From Hippopus hippopus (Eukaryota > Mollusca > Bivalvia > Cardiida > Cardiidae), in assembly GCA_946811185.2 (NCBI GenBank), contig OX328096.1:41306252-41370251 (forward strand): a stretch of DNA of 64,000 bases. The letters run 5' to 3'. Of the stretch, positions 21,861 through 32,615 are shown piece by piece; positions within the stretch are counted from its first letter, which is position 1, and each line of letters opens with the position of its first letter. The notes beneath the pieces are model-generated. The model did no database searches and was not told the origin of the DNA. It was given only the letters and a program-made list of their open reading frames with translations. A program made the translations under genes and the position numbers.

Positions 21861-22089
21861 AAATACGCTAGACGAGTATCGGTTGCTAAGTGAGTAACGT
21901 TCAGCTCAAGCTGGGTTGTGAAGTGACTTAACTTTTGCCCAGGATTGATGAAAGTGACCGTGACGTATCAAATATGCTCTCATCGCCGTGTCATAGGCTG
22001 ACATGTCTTTCTCTTGAAAAAAGCATTTAAGTACAAAACAAGAAACAAAGCAAACCAGATTTTTTCATTACTTTTAAGCAACCAATGGT

Positions 22090-22272
22090 TAACTGATCTG
22101 AGTCGAAACTATTTGCTATTAGTCAATTCTACAGGTCAAAGGACCAGTCTACTTCACGATTTGGTCAGTTGTTCGTCAAAATAGATGTTATGTTAATTAT
22201 GTTATGACTTGCTTGTTATAATGCAAAATGGAGATGCGTTAAACATCCTTTTGCCAGAGCATGGCTCATGTA
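22090..22272 (-). mobile_element. Family B half element
   Basis: No GC core; gactgatctgagtcgaaac-like start and ccttttgccagagcatggct end. Confidence 0.6.
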
Positions 22273-22556
22273 TTTATCACAATATCATTGACGTGCTCTC
22301 AGTAGCAGTTGTGTTTTGTAAAGGATCAATCTTTTCGCTACTAGAAAAGACTTTAATTGCTAACCCAACAGTGAAGGTTAAGATCAGATTCAAAGAAATA
22401 TAATGGAATTGAAGAATTTGCAATATTTGTTGGACATTTCACTTATTAAAAAAAAGTCTTTAATTTTCTTGGCTTTTATTTTCTCGAAAGAGAATCTATT
22501 ATGAGTATATCCATAAGTTTTATATGCTGCACAAACGTAAACAGATCTATTACAAA

Positions 22557-22823
22557 TGAGCAGCGCCTGGCAGAAGGGGGTGAAAAGCGTCTTAATGATC
22601 CATTATACCAAACAACTCATTGCATAACGTTTTATTGGTAAAAAAAAAAACAATTCTGGCTAACAACCGTCTAAATCATAAGGTAACCTAGTCCTTTGAA
22701 AGACAGAAAATTGACCAACAGCAAAAAGTTTCGAATCAGGTCAGCCTGCGTACTCCAAGCAGGCTGACCTGGGTTGATACTTTTTGTAGATGCATTAAAC
22801 CCCCTTTTCATAGAGCTTGGCCC
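22557..22823 (+). mobile_element. Family B element
   Basis: gagcagcgcctggcagaagg at the left; hairpin gtcagcctgcgtactccaag at about 22740; right end catagagcttggccc. Confidence 0.7.
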
Positions 22824-23039
22824 AAGGACTGTTTTTTAAAGGAAGTATCAAGCCAAGAATTAAAACAAAGGATTCCGTATAGCTCTATTGTTCGTAATTA
22901 GGTTTAGTGCGTTATCAATAAATTTTATACGAATTTGTATACAGAATACATGACACATCGACCACAACGTTGAATGTTAACTTTACATCTACAGCTATAC
23001 TCAAACATTCAACTATAGCTAAATTACTGTTTCAAATTG

Positions 23040-23269
23040 TTTCACTCTTTACCACACAATCCCGGGTTTTCACAAACCTAAGGAGATGCCTTTTGAAAAC
23101 ATTGTGGAAAAAGAAGAAAATGCTGGTGACCAGCATTTTCTCCTTTTCCCACAATGATTTTAACCCTTCCTAAAGACAAATATTATTATTAGAGACCTAT
23201 CTTATTTGTCTTCTGCAAATGCTTTCGCATTGGACAAGACTAAAATGTTTCTGTTCGGTAAAGGGTTAA
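23040..23269 (+). mobile_element. Family A TTAA palindromic element
   Basis: ctctttaccacacaatcccg start, near-perfect core, TTAA at 23266 shared with the next copy. Confidence 0.8.
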
Positions 23270-23491
23270 TTACACCTCTACCAAAATGATCCTGTATTTT
23301 CACGACCCTGAAGAGCGTCTTGTTAAAGCAGTGTGGGAAAAGGAGACAATGTTGGTTGCCAGCATCTTTTCGTTTTCCTCAAAATGTTTCGAGCCTTTAT
23401 TTATTTATATAAGTTAAGCAACATTTACATTGTCGCCTGCAAATGCTTTAATCATATAGATAAACCTAAATCTTTTCACCGGGTAAAGAGT
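23266..23491 (+). mobile_element. Family A element, head to tail with the previous copy
   Basis: Shares the TTAA at 23266; core with changed stem (gagacaatgttggttgcc); ends cgggtaaagagtt. Lies 270 bases upstream of the ATG of the 23761 gene. Confidence 0.75.
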
Positions 23492-23760
23492 TCCGTTTGG
23501 CACCTCATGCTTGTGTGAGTTCCTAAGTGGGGCAGCAGAGGTTTGATGACAGTTGGAAGAACACGATGTGAGCTGCCATTCATTGAATAGTGTTTCAGAT
23601 ATGAGGAATTTTGTTACGTAGGTTGAAAGTGGTGGTATTAAAAAAAAAACTTTGTCGAAGAGAACACTGAGCTAGAGTAGACTGAGTGCATTTCAGTGAA
23701 GTTTAGGTTATTGTTAGAGTTGATAAAAATAGGGAACTGGAGAAATAAAAAGCCAACACA

Positions 23761-24831
23761 ATGGCGATAGAAACTGAAATACAGCCGATTCAAAGTTTTG
23801 AAATAACGCCAGAAACTCTAGAGTTTACGACTGGTGCTGATACTCGCAATATCAGTATAAAACATTCACTATGTTTGAGGAGAACTCTGCCGAAAACCAG
23901 ACTATCGCAGGCGATATTGTACGAAAATGTTAGCTATACAAGACAGCTGTCCATGAAAATGGAATCTATGAAAAGAGATCGCATGCGAAACGCTCAAGTG
24001 TTAGATTCGAACAGACGTGCGTTCCAACAGGCACAAAAAAGAAAGCAGCAAAAATGGAAGAAACTCGATGAAATAAGACTCTCAAACATGAATCTACCTT
24101 GCGTAAATCTTGGCAGTGAAAGTGAACGTCCTAAAAGTTGTAAAATAATGTATCGAATGGCGGAATTTAAACCGGAAGGAGAGAAACCAGAGCCGATGAA
24201 GCCAGTTCTACCAAAAATGAATCTAAGTGTGAGGCGTGAACAAACAGAGATAATAACTCACCGGGAGAAGACATTCATGACAAAATTTCCAGAGGTCATT
24301 GAAATCGATCCGAAGCTTTTGGACAGACATAACAACTATTGTGGAAAAGAACTATTAGAAGACGGTGGATCAGGTAGAGATGCAAGATTCTACAGATTTG
24401 TGAATGCTCTTTCGCCAGCTAAAGTTGATTCAGCTGACTATCCGATAGAAAATCTCAAGTCATATAGTAGGCTATACAGATATTCCAACAAAGACGGCCG
24501 AATGACGCCCAGATCTGCCAAGTTAGTACCTAAATCGCAACAAGACAACCTAAAAGCGGACGTTGCGAGACGATTTCAAGCGATCAAATCTCGCGAGAAC
24601 ACGATGTTTTCTGATACCTTTGTCGACGACGACTCGGCTTCCAGTATCTTACTTCGATCAGGCAGACGGCCTAAACAAACCGGGAGATTTCAGAAAAGAG
24701 GCGAGTATATTTTGGAAACGTATAAAAGTGATGATGTCATATATCTGGGCAAACACAGACAACAGTTGCACGACGATATACCAGAGGTGGCCGATGAGAG
24801 TACACCGCCTTTAAATAAATCGTTGGAATAG
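23761..24831 (+). CDS. Orphan basic protein with central helical segment, 356 residues
   Basis: I do not recognise this protein. The ATG is in good context (acaATGG) and an in-frame TAA lies five codons upstream, so the N-terminus is complete. No signal peptide or membrane segment is visible. Residues about 62-108 (from RQLSMKMESMKRDRMRNA) are strongly basic, lack prolines and should form one long helix, with KRKQQKWKK inside it. Residues 140-160 are Pro/Glu/Lys-rich. The segment MTPRSAKLVPKSQQ (about 250-265) resembles a basic linker, and the C-terminus is acidic. Four cysteines are scattered. AATAAA lies 128 bases past the stop. Like the orphan at 12109 it is single-exon, lysine/arginine-rich and without secretory features; no clear sequence similarity between the two is visible by eye. 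A microtubule- or nucleic-acid-binding role is only an inference from charge. Confidence 0.8.
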   Translation: MAIETEIQPIQSFEITPETLEFTTGADTRNISIKHSLCLRRTLPKTRLSQAILYENVSYTRQLSMKMESMKRDRMRNAQVLDSNRRAFQQAQKRKQQKWKKLDEIRLSNMNLPCVNLGSESERPKSCKIMYRMAEFKPEGEKPEPMKPVLPKMNLSVRREQTEIITHREKTFMTKFPEVIEIDPKLLDRHNNYCGKELLEDGGSGRDARFYRFVNALSPAKVDSADYPIENLKSYSRLYRYSNKDGRMTPRSAKLVPKSQQDNLKADVARRFQAIKSRENTMFSDTFVDDDSASSILLRSGRRPKQTGRFQKRGEYILETYKSDDVIYLGKHRQQLHDDIPEVADESTPPLNKSLE

Positions 24832-24958
24832 AATTTTGCTACATGTTTTTTCTTTTCTTGGTATCTTTAAAACCCATTTCGGTTTATATAATTATGCTGA
24901 CAGGCATTAAAAAAGCAAAACGCAGCGGCAAGGCGTATTCTGCTTTTCACTTTATTGA

Positions 24959-24964
24959 AATAAA
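24959..24964 (+). promoter_or_regulatory. Poly(A) signal AATAAA
   Basis: Canonical hexamer 128 bases past the stop of the orphan gene at 23761-24831. Confidence 0.55.
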
Positions 24965-25547
24965 TACAATTTGCTATGTCTTTACAACTCTAAAACTTTG
25001 TGTTAGTGTTGCAATTTTATAAATGAAGTCATTGACTCACAATTAGTGTTAGTCTGTGTTATACGTCATGAAGTAGTATTAGTATGAGAAGATGGTGTTT
25101 TCTGGATAAACGTGGCATGTCTATTTCTTTTGATATTTGTCGGTTCGGCTTTAAAAATTTGATAGAACCCGATATTAAAATTGTCCGCGGAACATCTATC
25201 TAAAGACAAGTAGTATTACGTTACATATGCTGATAATCAGAGCTGTCACTATCGCAATCATTTTTTTTGTCTGTGTTTTTGCGTGACTTACCAATTTTTT
25301 TAATTTCTCATCTGTCAGAAAGAAAAAACAAAAGGTTGCACAAAATAGATTTATGATCATATATATAATGTGGGCCTGTGACAGTCCGTATTATTAGAAT
25401 GACAAGTATTGTCAAGTATTTACGATTAAATTCCATGAGCATGAAAACTGACTAACTGCGGCTTCGTGTTGCCACGTTAAAAGAATATCTGTGTTAACCA
25501 AACACTTACTGCTAAACTTAAGCGTTGCCAAATAACAAAAACTGTTT
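24965..25547. other. No gene or element seen
   Basis: AT-rich intergenic sequence. Confidence 0.4.
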
Positions 25548-25815
25548 GAGCCATCCTCTGTAAAAAGGGGGTTTGATATATGTGCAAAAAGTATCGACTC
25601 AGGTCAGCCTCCGCAGTCAACGCATGCCGACCTGGGTCGAAAAGTTTTGCTTTTTGTATAATTTTTTTTGCCTGTCAAAGGACCAGCCTACATCATGATT
25701 CAGTTGGTTGTTAGACAAAATTGGTTTTATGGGTCCATCATTATCTGATGATTTGCTTGGCATAGTGCAACACGAAGATGCATTAAACTCCCTTTTGCCA
25801 GAGCGTTGCTCATTT
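25548..25815 (-). mobile_element. Family B element
   Basis: gagccatcctctgtaaaaag at the left, decayed GC core gtcagcctccgcagtcaacg, right end gccagagcgttgctc. Confidence 0.75.
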
Positions 25816-25880
25816 GAATAAAGGCTTGCAATTGTGACGTAAGTGCGGAGAAACGTACTCATGTATCACTGAAAGCATAT

Positions 25881-26141
25881 GAGCCATGCTCTGGCAAAAC
25901 GGGGCTTAATGCATCTCCGTGATTCATGATATCAAGCAAGTCATCACATGATAATAGATCCATAAAATTCATCTTGTCTTGACAACCGACTGATTCATGA
26001 GTTAGACTGGTTCCTGGACACGCAGAAAATTGACTTATAGCGAAAAGTTTCGGCCCAGGTCAGTCTGCGCGAACTGCGCAGGCTGACCTGGGTCGATACT
26101 TTTCGCAGATGCAATAAGCCCCCTTTCACAGAGCACGGCCC
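25881..26141 (+). mobile_element. Family B element, complete, with ATAT target duplication
   Basis: gagccatgctctggcaaaac to gagcacggccc; ATAT directly on both sides (25877-25880, 26142-26145). It follows the previous copy by 65 bases in opposite orientation. Confidence 0.85.
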
Positions 26142-26648
26142 ATATGTAACTGTGACGTCTGCCACTTCTACGTTACGTGTGTAGAAAAGCCTACTTTTAT
26201 TCTTTTAGGTCTTTATCCACTCGCAGAGAGGGCAACGTAAAAGCTGTGGATCTGAAAGACAGCATAAAAGATTTCAAAATTGTTGTATTGAAAATTAAAT
26301 AATTCATTCAGACAGAAACTCTTCGGCGAGGTTTTAGATCTTTCCTCATATATATACTCGTATATATTTGGCTTTTCTCGACTGCAAAACATACAGTCCA
26401 GTGAAATAAAAATAATAGAGTTCATAAAGAGATTGAAGATAGTGTTCAACCCATGAAAATACCGTACATTCTTGTACCTGATCTTTACTTATGTTGTCCG
26501 CAAAAGCCAGAAAAACTTAAAACTGTTGATCTATTTCAGTAAAGGAGAACAATTAACTAAAATTGGTCAAGGTGCTGTGTTATTATACCTTTTGACTAGC
26601 ATTCTCCAGCCATGTCATGTCCTTGGATTTCCAAGAGCACCTTTAGGT

Positions 26649-26884
26649 GAGCCATTCCCTCGCAAAAGGAGCTTTAATGCATATCCGTGGTGCGGTATAC
26701 CAAGCAAGTCATCATATAATTATGGATCCATAAAATCCATTATGTCTAACAACCAAATGAATCATGATGTAGAATGATCCTGGAAAATGCAGCAAACTGA
26801 CCAAAAGCAAACGTTTGCGCGGACCACTGAACTGGGTCCATACTTTTTGCAGATGAATTAATCCCCCTTTTCACAGCATGGCTC
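26649..26884 (+). mobile_element. Family B element with damaged hairpin
   Basis: gagccattccctcgcaaaag start, ending cttttcacagcatggctc; the core is reduced to gtttgcgcggaccactg. Confidence 0.65.
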
Positions 26885-26924
26885 AGGTATTAGCTATATA
26901 TGAAAGCCCGGGGAGGAGAGATGT

Positions 26925-27195
26925 ACTGATTGATTGATTGATTGATTCATTCATTGATTGATTATATTGAAGTTTAACACCGTTTTAACAGCTTAGGTCA
27001 TATTACAGCAATTAGTGCACCTGCGCATGTATTTCCAGGCTGTCTAACACCATTACTGACACAACTTTAATTCCAAGTCACTGACTGCTTTTCTCACATG
27101 CATTAGAGGTGAGAGGCGAAAAACCGGGTATTGAACTGGCAACCAGCAGGTCACGAGTCAGATATGCTTTCTACTGTGCTATCCGGCCGGGCTTG
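26925..27195 (-). mobile_element. tRNA-headed SINE, family 2
   Basis: (TTGA)n tail, agtttaacaccgttttaaca, gtgagaggcgaaaaaccgg and a diverged head. Same family as 47940-48200. Confidence 0.65.
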
Positions 27196-27199
27196 TATA

Positions 27200-27769
27200 A
27201 GAAGGGCATAATCAATCTATTCAGGTTTAAGCGATGCGTAGCTTGGTTCTTCTAGGCAAGTTAATTAAGAGTCTACAGAAACTGATAACATGCAACCACT
27301 TGCAAATATAGCCTGTTGACATGGAAATTGTATACAGATAGCATTACATTGTGAGTACTGGTTGAGCGATTGTATACGTTGATGTAGCATGGATCCAGGA
27401 GGTATTAATTTTAATTACTTCTTATCTTACTCTCCCTAGAATCGCGATCTGCCATTGATCTATAGCAGCTACATCTTTATTGCTTTCGTTATTATTAATC
27501 ATTTTTTTTTAAATAAAGTAACGTCCGAATGACAGAAAAAGAAAAAAACTGAACGGACTGAAAGCTAGGCTGACGGTGTTGTTCTTACTACATGTTCATG
27601 CATTTTGTTTTATATTATAGCACAAAGCCATTTTACACAAAGGCGTTTTCTCTTATTCTACATATATTTGTTTCAATGCAGTTATTTTCACGATCGAGTT
27701 TGCTTCAGTAGCTGCTACTTTACAGTGGTCTTTATATCCGTGAATTTCTTTCATGAATAATGTACTTGT
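27200..27769. other. No gene or element seen
   Basis: Intergenic sequence without recognisable content. Confidence 0.4.
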
Positions 27770-27885
27770 AACCATACAAATACGATTCTTCCGGCCCTGT
27801 AGTCGACGGCTAATAAAAACATTGTGCGGAAAGGAGCAGTGGCTTACGTCAAGCGATTGCTGCTTTCCCTACATTGTTTTCTACA
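27770..27885 (+). mobile_element. Family A relative with a rewritten hairpin
   Basis: acattgtgcggaaaggagca pairs with tgctgctttccctacattgt although the centre (gtggcttacgtcaagcgat) is unlike the consensus. Confidence 0.45.
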
Positions 27886-28309
27886 ATATCACTAATTTCT
27901 TTACTGTCGAACAGACGTATCTCCGCTGTGTCATATATACAAAGTTGATAGTAGGTGTTGCATTAACTAGTGCATTTTATGGTGAATTACAATAATGTAA
28001 AATGTTCAAAATTTGAAAGAAAAGGCAAAACAAAAACAACCAAACTCACATAAAAGAAACCATAGAACAACAACAACAAAAACTGCAGCAGCAGCAACGA
28101 TAATACCATACTCTCTATTTAGGTAGGGTACGAACATAACGACTTGTGGCGAAGAAAATTTTTATACAAAGGGAAGTAACTCTGAGAGTCATTGAGTAAA
28201 GAAAGATGACAGTGGCCCCTATGTGCTCTCAATTCAAGAGAAAATTGATCAGCCCGTGTACATGCTTTATTCTTGCTTAAAATGGGATAGTTTGTTTGTT
28301 TCCTTGTTT

Positions 28310-28600
28310 GTTTGTTTGGTGTTAAACGCTGCTTGCAACATAACTTCAGTTATATCGCGGCGGCCAGTGCACCCATCTTAGCTTTCCAGTTGTGTCCAGT
28401 ATTTCGCACAACGTTCTTTTCATGCCACTGGCTGCTTTCCCACATAATCATCGTCTCAAAAATGATCTGTGGTGAGAGAGAAAGAAAGAGATTGACAGAC
28501 AGACAGAGACAGAGAGACAGAGAGAGGAGGGGGGAATAAATCCTGTCGCAACGATTTTCATCCATCCTCAAAAATAAATTCGGCCATCAGGGTCGGTACC
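28310..28600 (-). mobile_element. SINE family 1 with (GA)n expansion in the body
   Basis: ggtgttaaacgctgcttgca tail, ccactggctgctttcccaca body, then a (GA)n/(CAGA)n expansion at 28470-28530, then ggaataaatcctgtcgcaac. Confidence 0.65.
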
Positions 28601-28606
28601 AATTTC

Positions 28607-28628
28607 GTGTGTGTGTGTGGGGGGGGGG

Positions 28629-28670
<42 letters not shown>
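28607..28670 (+). repeat. (GT)n-(G)n-(GA)n compound simple repeat
   Basis: Three adjacent simple tracts in the position where the SINE head should be. Confidence 0.9.
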
Positions 28671-28672
<2 letters not shown>

Positions 28673-28852
28673 TCTATATAATGGACAGGTACAATTGCCT
28701 GAATAAACACAAAAACAAGGTAAACATGACACGCACAGCAAGGACTTTATGTACAAAACGTCAATACAAGTGAATACTGGTAGAACCAAACAGATAATGA
28801 AAAAATATGGATCATTCTCGGTAAACAATGCTCAATTTACGTAATACATTTG

Positions 28853-29097
28853 GCCTGCAACACGCGGAAAGGGACATTCGGACATTTGCGTAAAGTGTCG
28901 TATTCGGATCGCAGGCTAATCCGAAACGACACTTTCCGTTTTTATGCAATTTTCTGTTTTGCGCAAGTCTACTGTAGCACAAAATCTAATGTAGTCGTAA
29001 AGTGACGTCTAGGATTAGCCTGCGCGGATTGCGCAGGCTGATCCGAGACGACAGTTTACGCAAATGTCCGAATGCCCCTTTTCGCGTGTTGCAAGCC
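28853..29097. mobile_element. Family C element, complete, with ATTT target duplication
   Basis: ggcctgcaacacgcgg to gcgtgttgcaagcc; ATTT directly on both sides (28849-28852, 29098-29101). The first hairpin has lost its centre. Confidence 0.85.
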
Positions 29098-29252
29098 ATT
29101 TGGTATCAAGTATCGTCGTAGATTTCTATTTAATATCGGTTCAGGTAGGAAAGGCTTGGATATTGAATTTAAATGCCGATACAAATTGTATAGGATCAAT
29201 TATATCTTTTATGATAAGATCACGTTTATTTTTTCCATGACATGTCTTATAT

Positions 29253-29486
29253 GAGCCATGGTCTTGCAAAAGGGGGTTTAATGCATATCCGTAATGCATC
29301 GGACCAAGCAAGTCATCATATAATTATGGATCCATTTTGTATAACAAACGACTGAATTGTAGACTGGTCCTTTGACATGCAGATCAATAGCAAAAAAAAA
29401 AAAAAAAAATCGACATAGGTCAGCTTGTCAGCCTGCATGACCTGGGTCGCAATGCATTAAAACCACTTTTTACCAGAGCATAGATC
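29253..29486 (+). mobile_element. Family B element with poly(A)-interrupted core
   Basis: gagccatggtcttgcaaaag start; an A run at 29393-29409 replaces the aaaagtttcg arm; right end taccagagcatagatc. Confidence 0.7.
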
Positions 29487-29584
29487 ATATCGAAATCGTG
29501 ATAGAAATCAGAACAATATTGCTATGGCAATTATCGAGTGTGTGTTAACCTGCAATTCCATCTTATAATTGCTTTTCCAAACAA

Positions 29585-29800
29585 AAACGACTTTTAACGC
29601 TCATACAGTGAACAACTCGTGGAAACATTGCGAGAAAAAGAGCAAGTGCTAATCACAAGCAATCTCTCTTTTTCTCGCATTGTTTTTCAGATCATTCAAG
29701 ACAAGCCACTTTCCTTTCCCTGGCACATCCATCCTTTGTATCAGTTTGTATTGTTGCTACTGATATGTCTAAAAATAGCCTTGTGTGGTGATGGGTAAAT
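29585..29800 (+). mobile_element. Family A subfamily with compensated stem changes
   Basis: Stem cattgcgagaaaaagag pairs with ctctttttctcgcattg: both arms differ from the usual cattgtgggaaaaggag in matching positions. Flanks are poor. Confidence 0.55.
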
Positions 29801-29939
29801 AATCTATTTTCCTATAACAATCTTAAAGTTTTTTTTTTATTTTCTTTCTACGATTAATTGGAAGATTATTTTCGAATTTTAGAATGATGAATACGAATTC
29901 TGAAAAAGACATATATGAGTCAGGCTCTGTAAGGAGCTG

Positions 29940-30082
29940 GTTTAACTCTATACCGAACGACAAATATTTAGCCTTGTCCAAATTGAAAGCATTTGCAGAT
30001 AACAAATTAGGTGCGGTCCATATGTTGTGTCTTGTCTAAGAAAGGGTATAAAACATGCGGAAAAAGGAGAAAATGCTATCAG
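29940..30082 (-). mobile_element. Family A half element
   Basis: ataccgaacgacaaatattt, gcatttgcagataac, then a single stem arm cut at atgctatcag. Confidence 0.6.
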
Positions 30083-30150
30083 ACGATGTGCTTTGCATTA
30101 TTCATGTCGAAGATGTATCAAATCCCCTTTTGCCATAGCACCGTGCATAT
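30083..30150 (-). mobile_element. Family B end fragment fused to the family A half
   Basis: gtcgaagatgtatcaaatcc then ccttttgccatagcaccgtg. Confidence 0.45.
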
Positions 30151-30569
30151 GTAAGCACCGAATCGAGATGAGCATGGTGATAAGTGATTCCAATGGGAAA
30201 ATTATCATCTTGTATGGCTTGGATCAATACTTCCGGCAGTCCTCGCCCAATAATATTTTTTACAGACGTGAACAGGGTTATTATCCATATGACAAAACGT
30301 AGACACATGTACGTCAGAACGCGTCCAAGTGACTGTCGAACAAAATCTCACTTAGAAACACATCCAACATTATTAAAAGCGCGCGTGAATTTGCATATTT
30401 CTACCGGTAGACGACTGTTTCATCTTCAGCAGACAAGTTTACAAAGGAATGTGGCAAGAAAGTTAATTACTCGTAACTAGCAATTTATCGTTCTGCAACT
30501 GATCTTTTCTTATAATTTTATAAATCAAACCTCATACATATTTACTGTGAGTATAGTACTTTTTTATCC

Positions 30570-30720
30570 CCAGCCGAAGGCGGAGGGATATAGTTTTAGC
30601 GTTGTCCGTCCGTCCGTCCTTCCGTCCGCCCGTCCTTCCGTCCGTCCGGGAGAATATCTCCAATACCATTGGACGGAATTTCGTGAAACTTTATACATGT
30701 GTACAATAACCCATTCCGCC
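30570..30720 (+). repeat. Dispersed repeat with (GTCC)n tract
   Basis: atccccagccgaaggcggag, then a (GTCC)n tract (30602-30650), then gagaatatctccaataccat. It is a recurrent non-coding repeat type in invertebrate genomes that is often mis-annotated as protein; a partial copy is at 52620-52700. Confidence 0.7.
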
Positions 30721-30896
30721 GAGACACTTTTTTTTTGATTCGACGAAAAATGGTCGACTGGGAGCGATTTTAAGTTACGCGGTCAAGTAAATTTTTCATC
30801 ATCATTTCAACGAAATTGCTTGTTTTTTCAAAAGTTGTCCGCTGCTAACTTTTGTCAGTAGGTAACAAGTTAGACAAAACTTCGGTTGGAAAAATC

Positions 30897-30990
30897 TAGC
30901 CCTATCGAACAGCGTAGATCCAAGATCAGACTACACTGCCTGTACTAATCTAAAATGTCCGAAAAACATCTCAAGTCGTGCATGAGGGAC
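30897..30990 (+). repeat. Family D, diverged right half
   Basis: gaacagcgtagatccaagat, cagactacactgcc, then catctcaagtcgtgcatgag. Confidence 0.5.
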
Positions 30991-31104
30991 TAAAGATTTA
31001 GACAGAATTGAAAATAGTCCCATCTCAACATGAGTGGAACATGCGCTTCATTAGTGCAGTCTTTACGCTTACCTTTTTGGTGCAATAGGCGAAACAGGGG
31101 CTCT

Positions 31105-31170
31105 TGTGAACGGTATAGATCAAGATCAGACTACAAGGAAGGTGCAATCTGATCTTGATCTCAGTATACC
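31105..31170. repeat. Family D palindrome
   Basis: tagatcaagatcagactaca and the complement gcaatctgatcttgatct around a short loop. Confidence 0.6.
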
Positions 31171-31254
31171 TTTCGCTTGTCTATGCAAGCCTTTAAGATA
31201 AATGTCTTTCCGAGCTTTAGTTTTTTTTTCTTCAGCTGTCGAAAGAAAATGAGT

Positions 31255-31478
31255 TTAACCCTTTACCACAGAATGACGACTTTTAACACCCCTGAAAACC
31301 TTTTGAAAACATTGTGGGAAAAGGAGAAAATGCTGGTTACCAGCATTTTCTCCTTTTCCCACAATGTTTTCTACCCTATCAAAGAAAACTCATTTCATAT
31401 GAGCAACACTAAAACTGTCATCAGCTAATGCTTTCAATTTGGACAGGTCTAAAATCTGGTCGTGTGGTAAAGGGTTAA
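31255..31478 (+). mobile_element. Family A TTAA palindromic element, reference copy
   Basis: 224 bases, TTAA at both ends. TIR ttaaccctttaccaca at the left against gtgtggtaaagggttaa at the right. The core at about 31306-31371 is a perfect palindrome about the loop ggttacc (arms acattgtgggaaaaggag and aaaatgct). Right arm has gacaggtctaaaat. No open frame. Confidence 0.9.
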
Positions 31479-31543
31479 AAGTATTTGGCGCTGAAAGAAA
31501 TAAAAACCTTTTTTTTTTTTTCAAAATTACAGACAAAACAAAT

Positions 31544-31804
31544 GAGCCATGCTCTGGCAAAAGGGGGCTTAATGCATCTTCGTCATACATGATACCAAGC
31601 AGGTCATCACATGGCTATGGATCCGTAAAAGCCACTATTTTAAATTATTGATTGAATCATGGGATAGACTGGTCCTTGTACATACAGAAAATTGACCCAT
31701 AGCGAAAAGTTTCGGCCCAGGTCAGCCTGCGCGGACTGCGCAGGCTGACCTGGGTTGATACTTTTCGCAGATGCATTAAGCCCCCTTTTTACAGAGCATG
31801 GCTC
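31544..31804 (+). mobile_element. Family B element, reference copy, with AAAT target duplication
   Basis: 261 bases from gagccatgctctggcaaaag to ttttacagagcatggctc; AAAT on both sides (31540-31543, 31805-31808). Hairpin ggtcagcctgcgcggactgc with full complement at 31720-31752. Confidence 0.9.
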
Positions 31805-31809
31805 AAATA

Positions 31810-32590
31810 AATTGTCTGCTTATCATGACGTTTGAAGAAATGCCCAAACCATATTTGAAACAAAAATACTTTTTTTAAAAGAAAATTTGTATGACAATAA
31901 AATGTGGTACAATCCAAAATCCATAACCCGAGGCTGTTCTAAATGACATTTCACTCTTTTTTTGTGTGCGTGTAAAAAGATTATAAAAGGCGACTGCTCT
32001 CTTACATTCAGGCTAGGGTTAAATATCTAAGGGCTTTCTGTGATGATTTTAACATAACATACCTCGAAACGAAAAAGAAGCCATAGATTGATAAGGGAAA
32101 CAGCCCTGGCTGTTTTTCCGCATTCTTGATATGAGTAATTCACAAAATGACAAGTAGATTTACTTAATCGTGCTAACATTTCAAAAGAAAGCTAATCTTT
32201 TTTGTTTCAATGATTTCAAATATCTTTTCGTTTCAATGGTTTCAAATGAACTCATACGAAAGTGAATGATTTCGAAGAATAAAACTAATTGTTTATGGCA
32301 TTCGATACAGGGTGTTAATTTGAAAAATGCGAAATAAGATCTGAAATATATCTTTCAATAGACAATGCATATGTTTCCCTCTCAATTATACCCCATTTTG
32401 AAAGAATATAAGTAACAAATGATTGCAGAATATTACATTTTCGATCGCAATCATCTGGCTGTTCAAGCTGTGGTTACAAGCTGGAATAATATTAACTAAA
32501 ATACATACTGATATATTAGTTGATTAATAGAAAACATTTGTTTCAAGAAATATTGGAAATGAAATTCATTACAAACAGTTAATTTTGTTC
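31810..32590. other. Upstream region of the first receptor gene
   Basis: Free of recognised mobile elements, AT-rich; promoter and 5' UTR exon expected. Confidence 0.45.
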
Positions 32591-32615
32591 AGGAAAAGAT
32601 TCGTTGGGATTAGAT

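Noticed and set aside
28568..28828. 86-residue frame with Ser-Leu repeats, and the similar one at 42105-42428
   Set aside because: Translations of (GA)n microsatellites.
30547..30738. Small protein with VRPSVLPSARPSVRP
   Set aside because: This peptide comes from a (GTCC)n repeat that is commonly mis-called as coding in invertebrate genomes.
32604..32615. Four extra N-terminal codons for the first receptor
   Set aside because: The open frame begins at TTG, not ATG; the first ATG is at 32616 and gives a good signal peptide.
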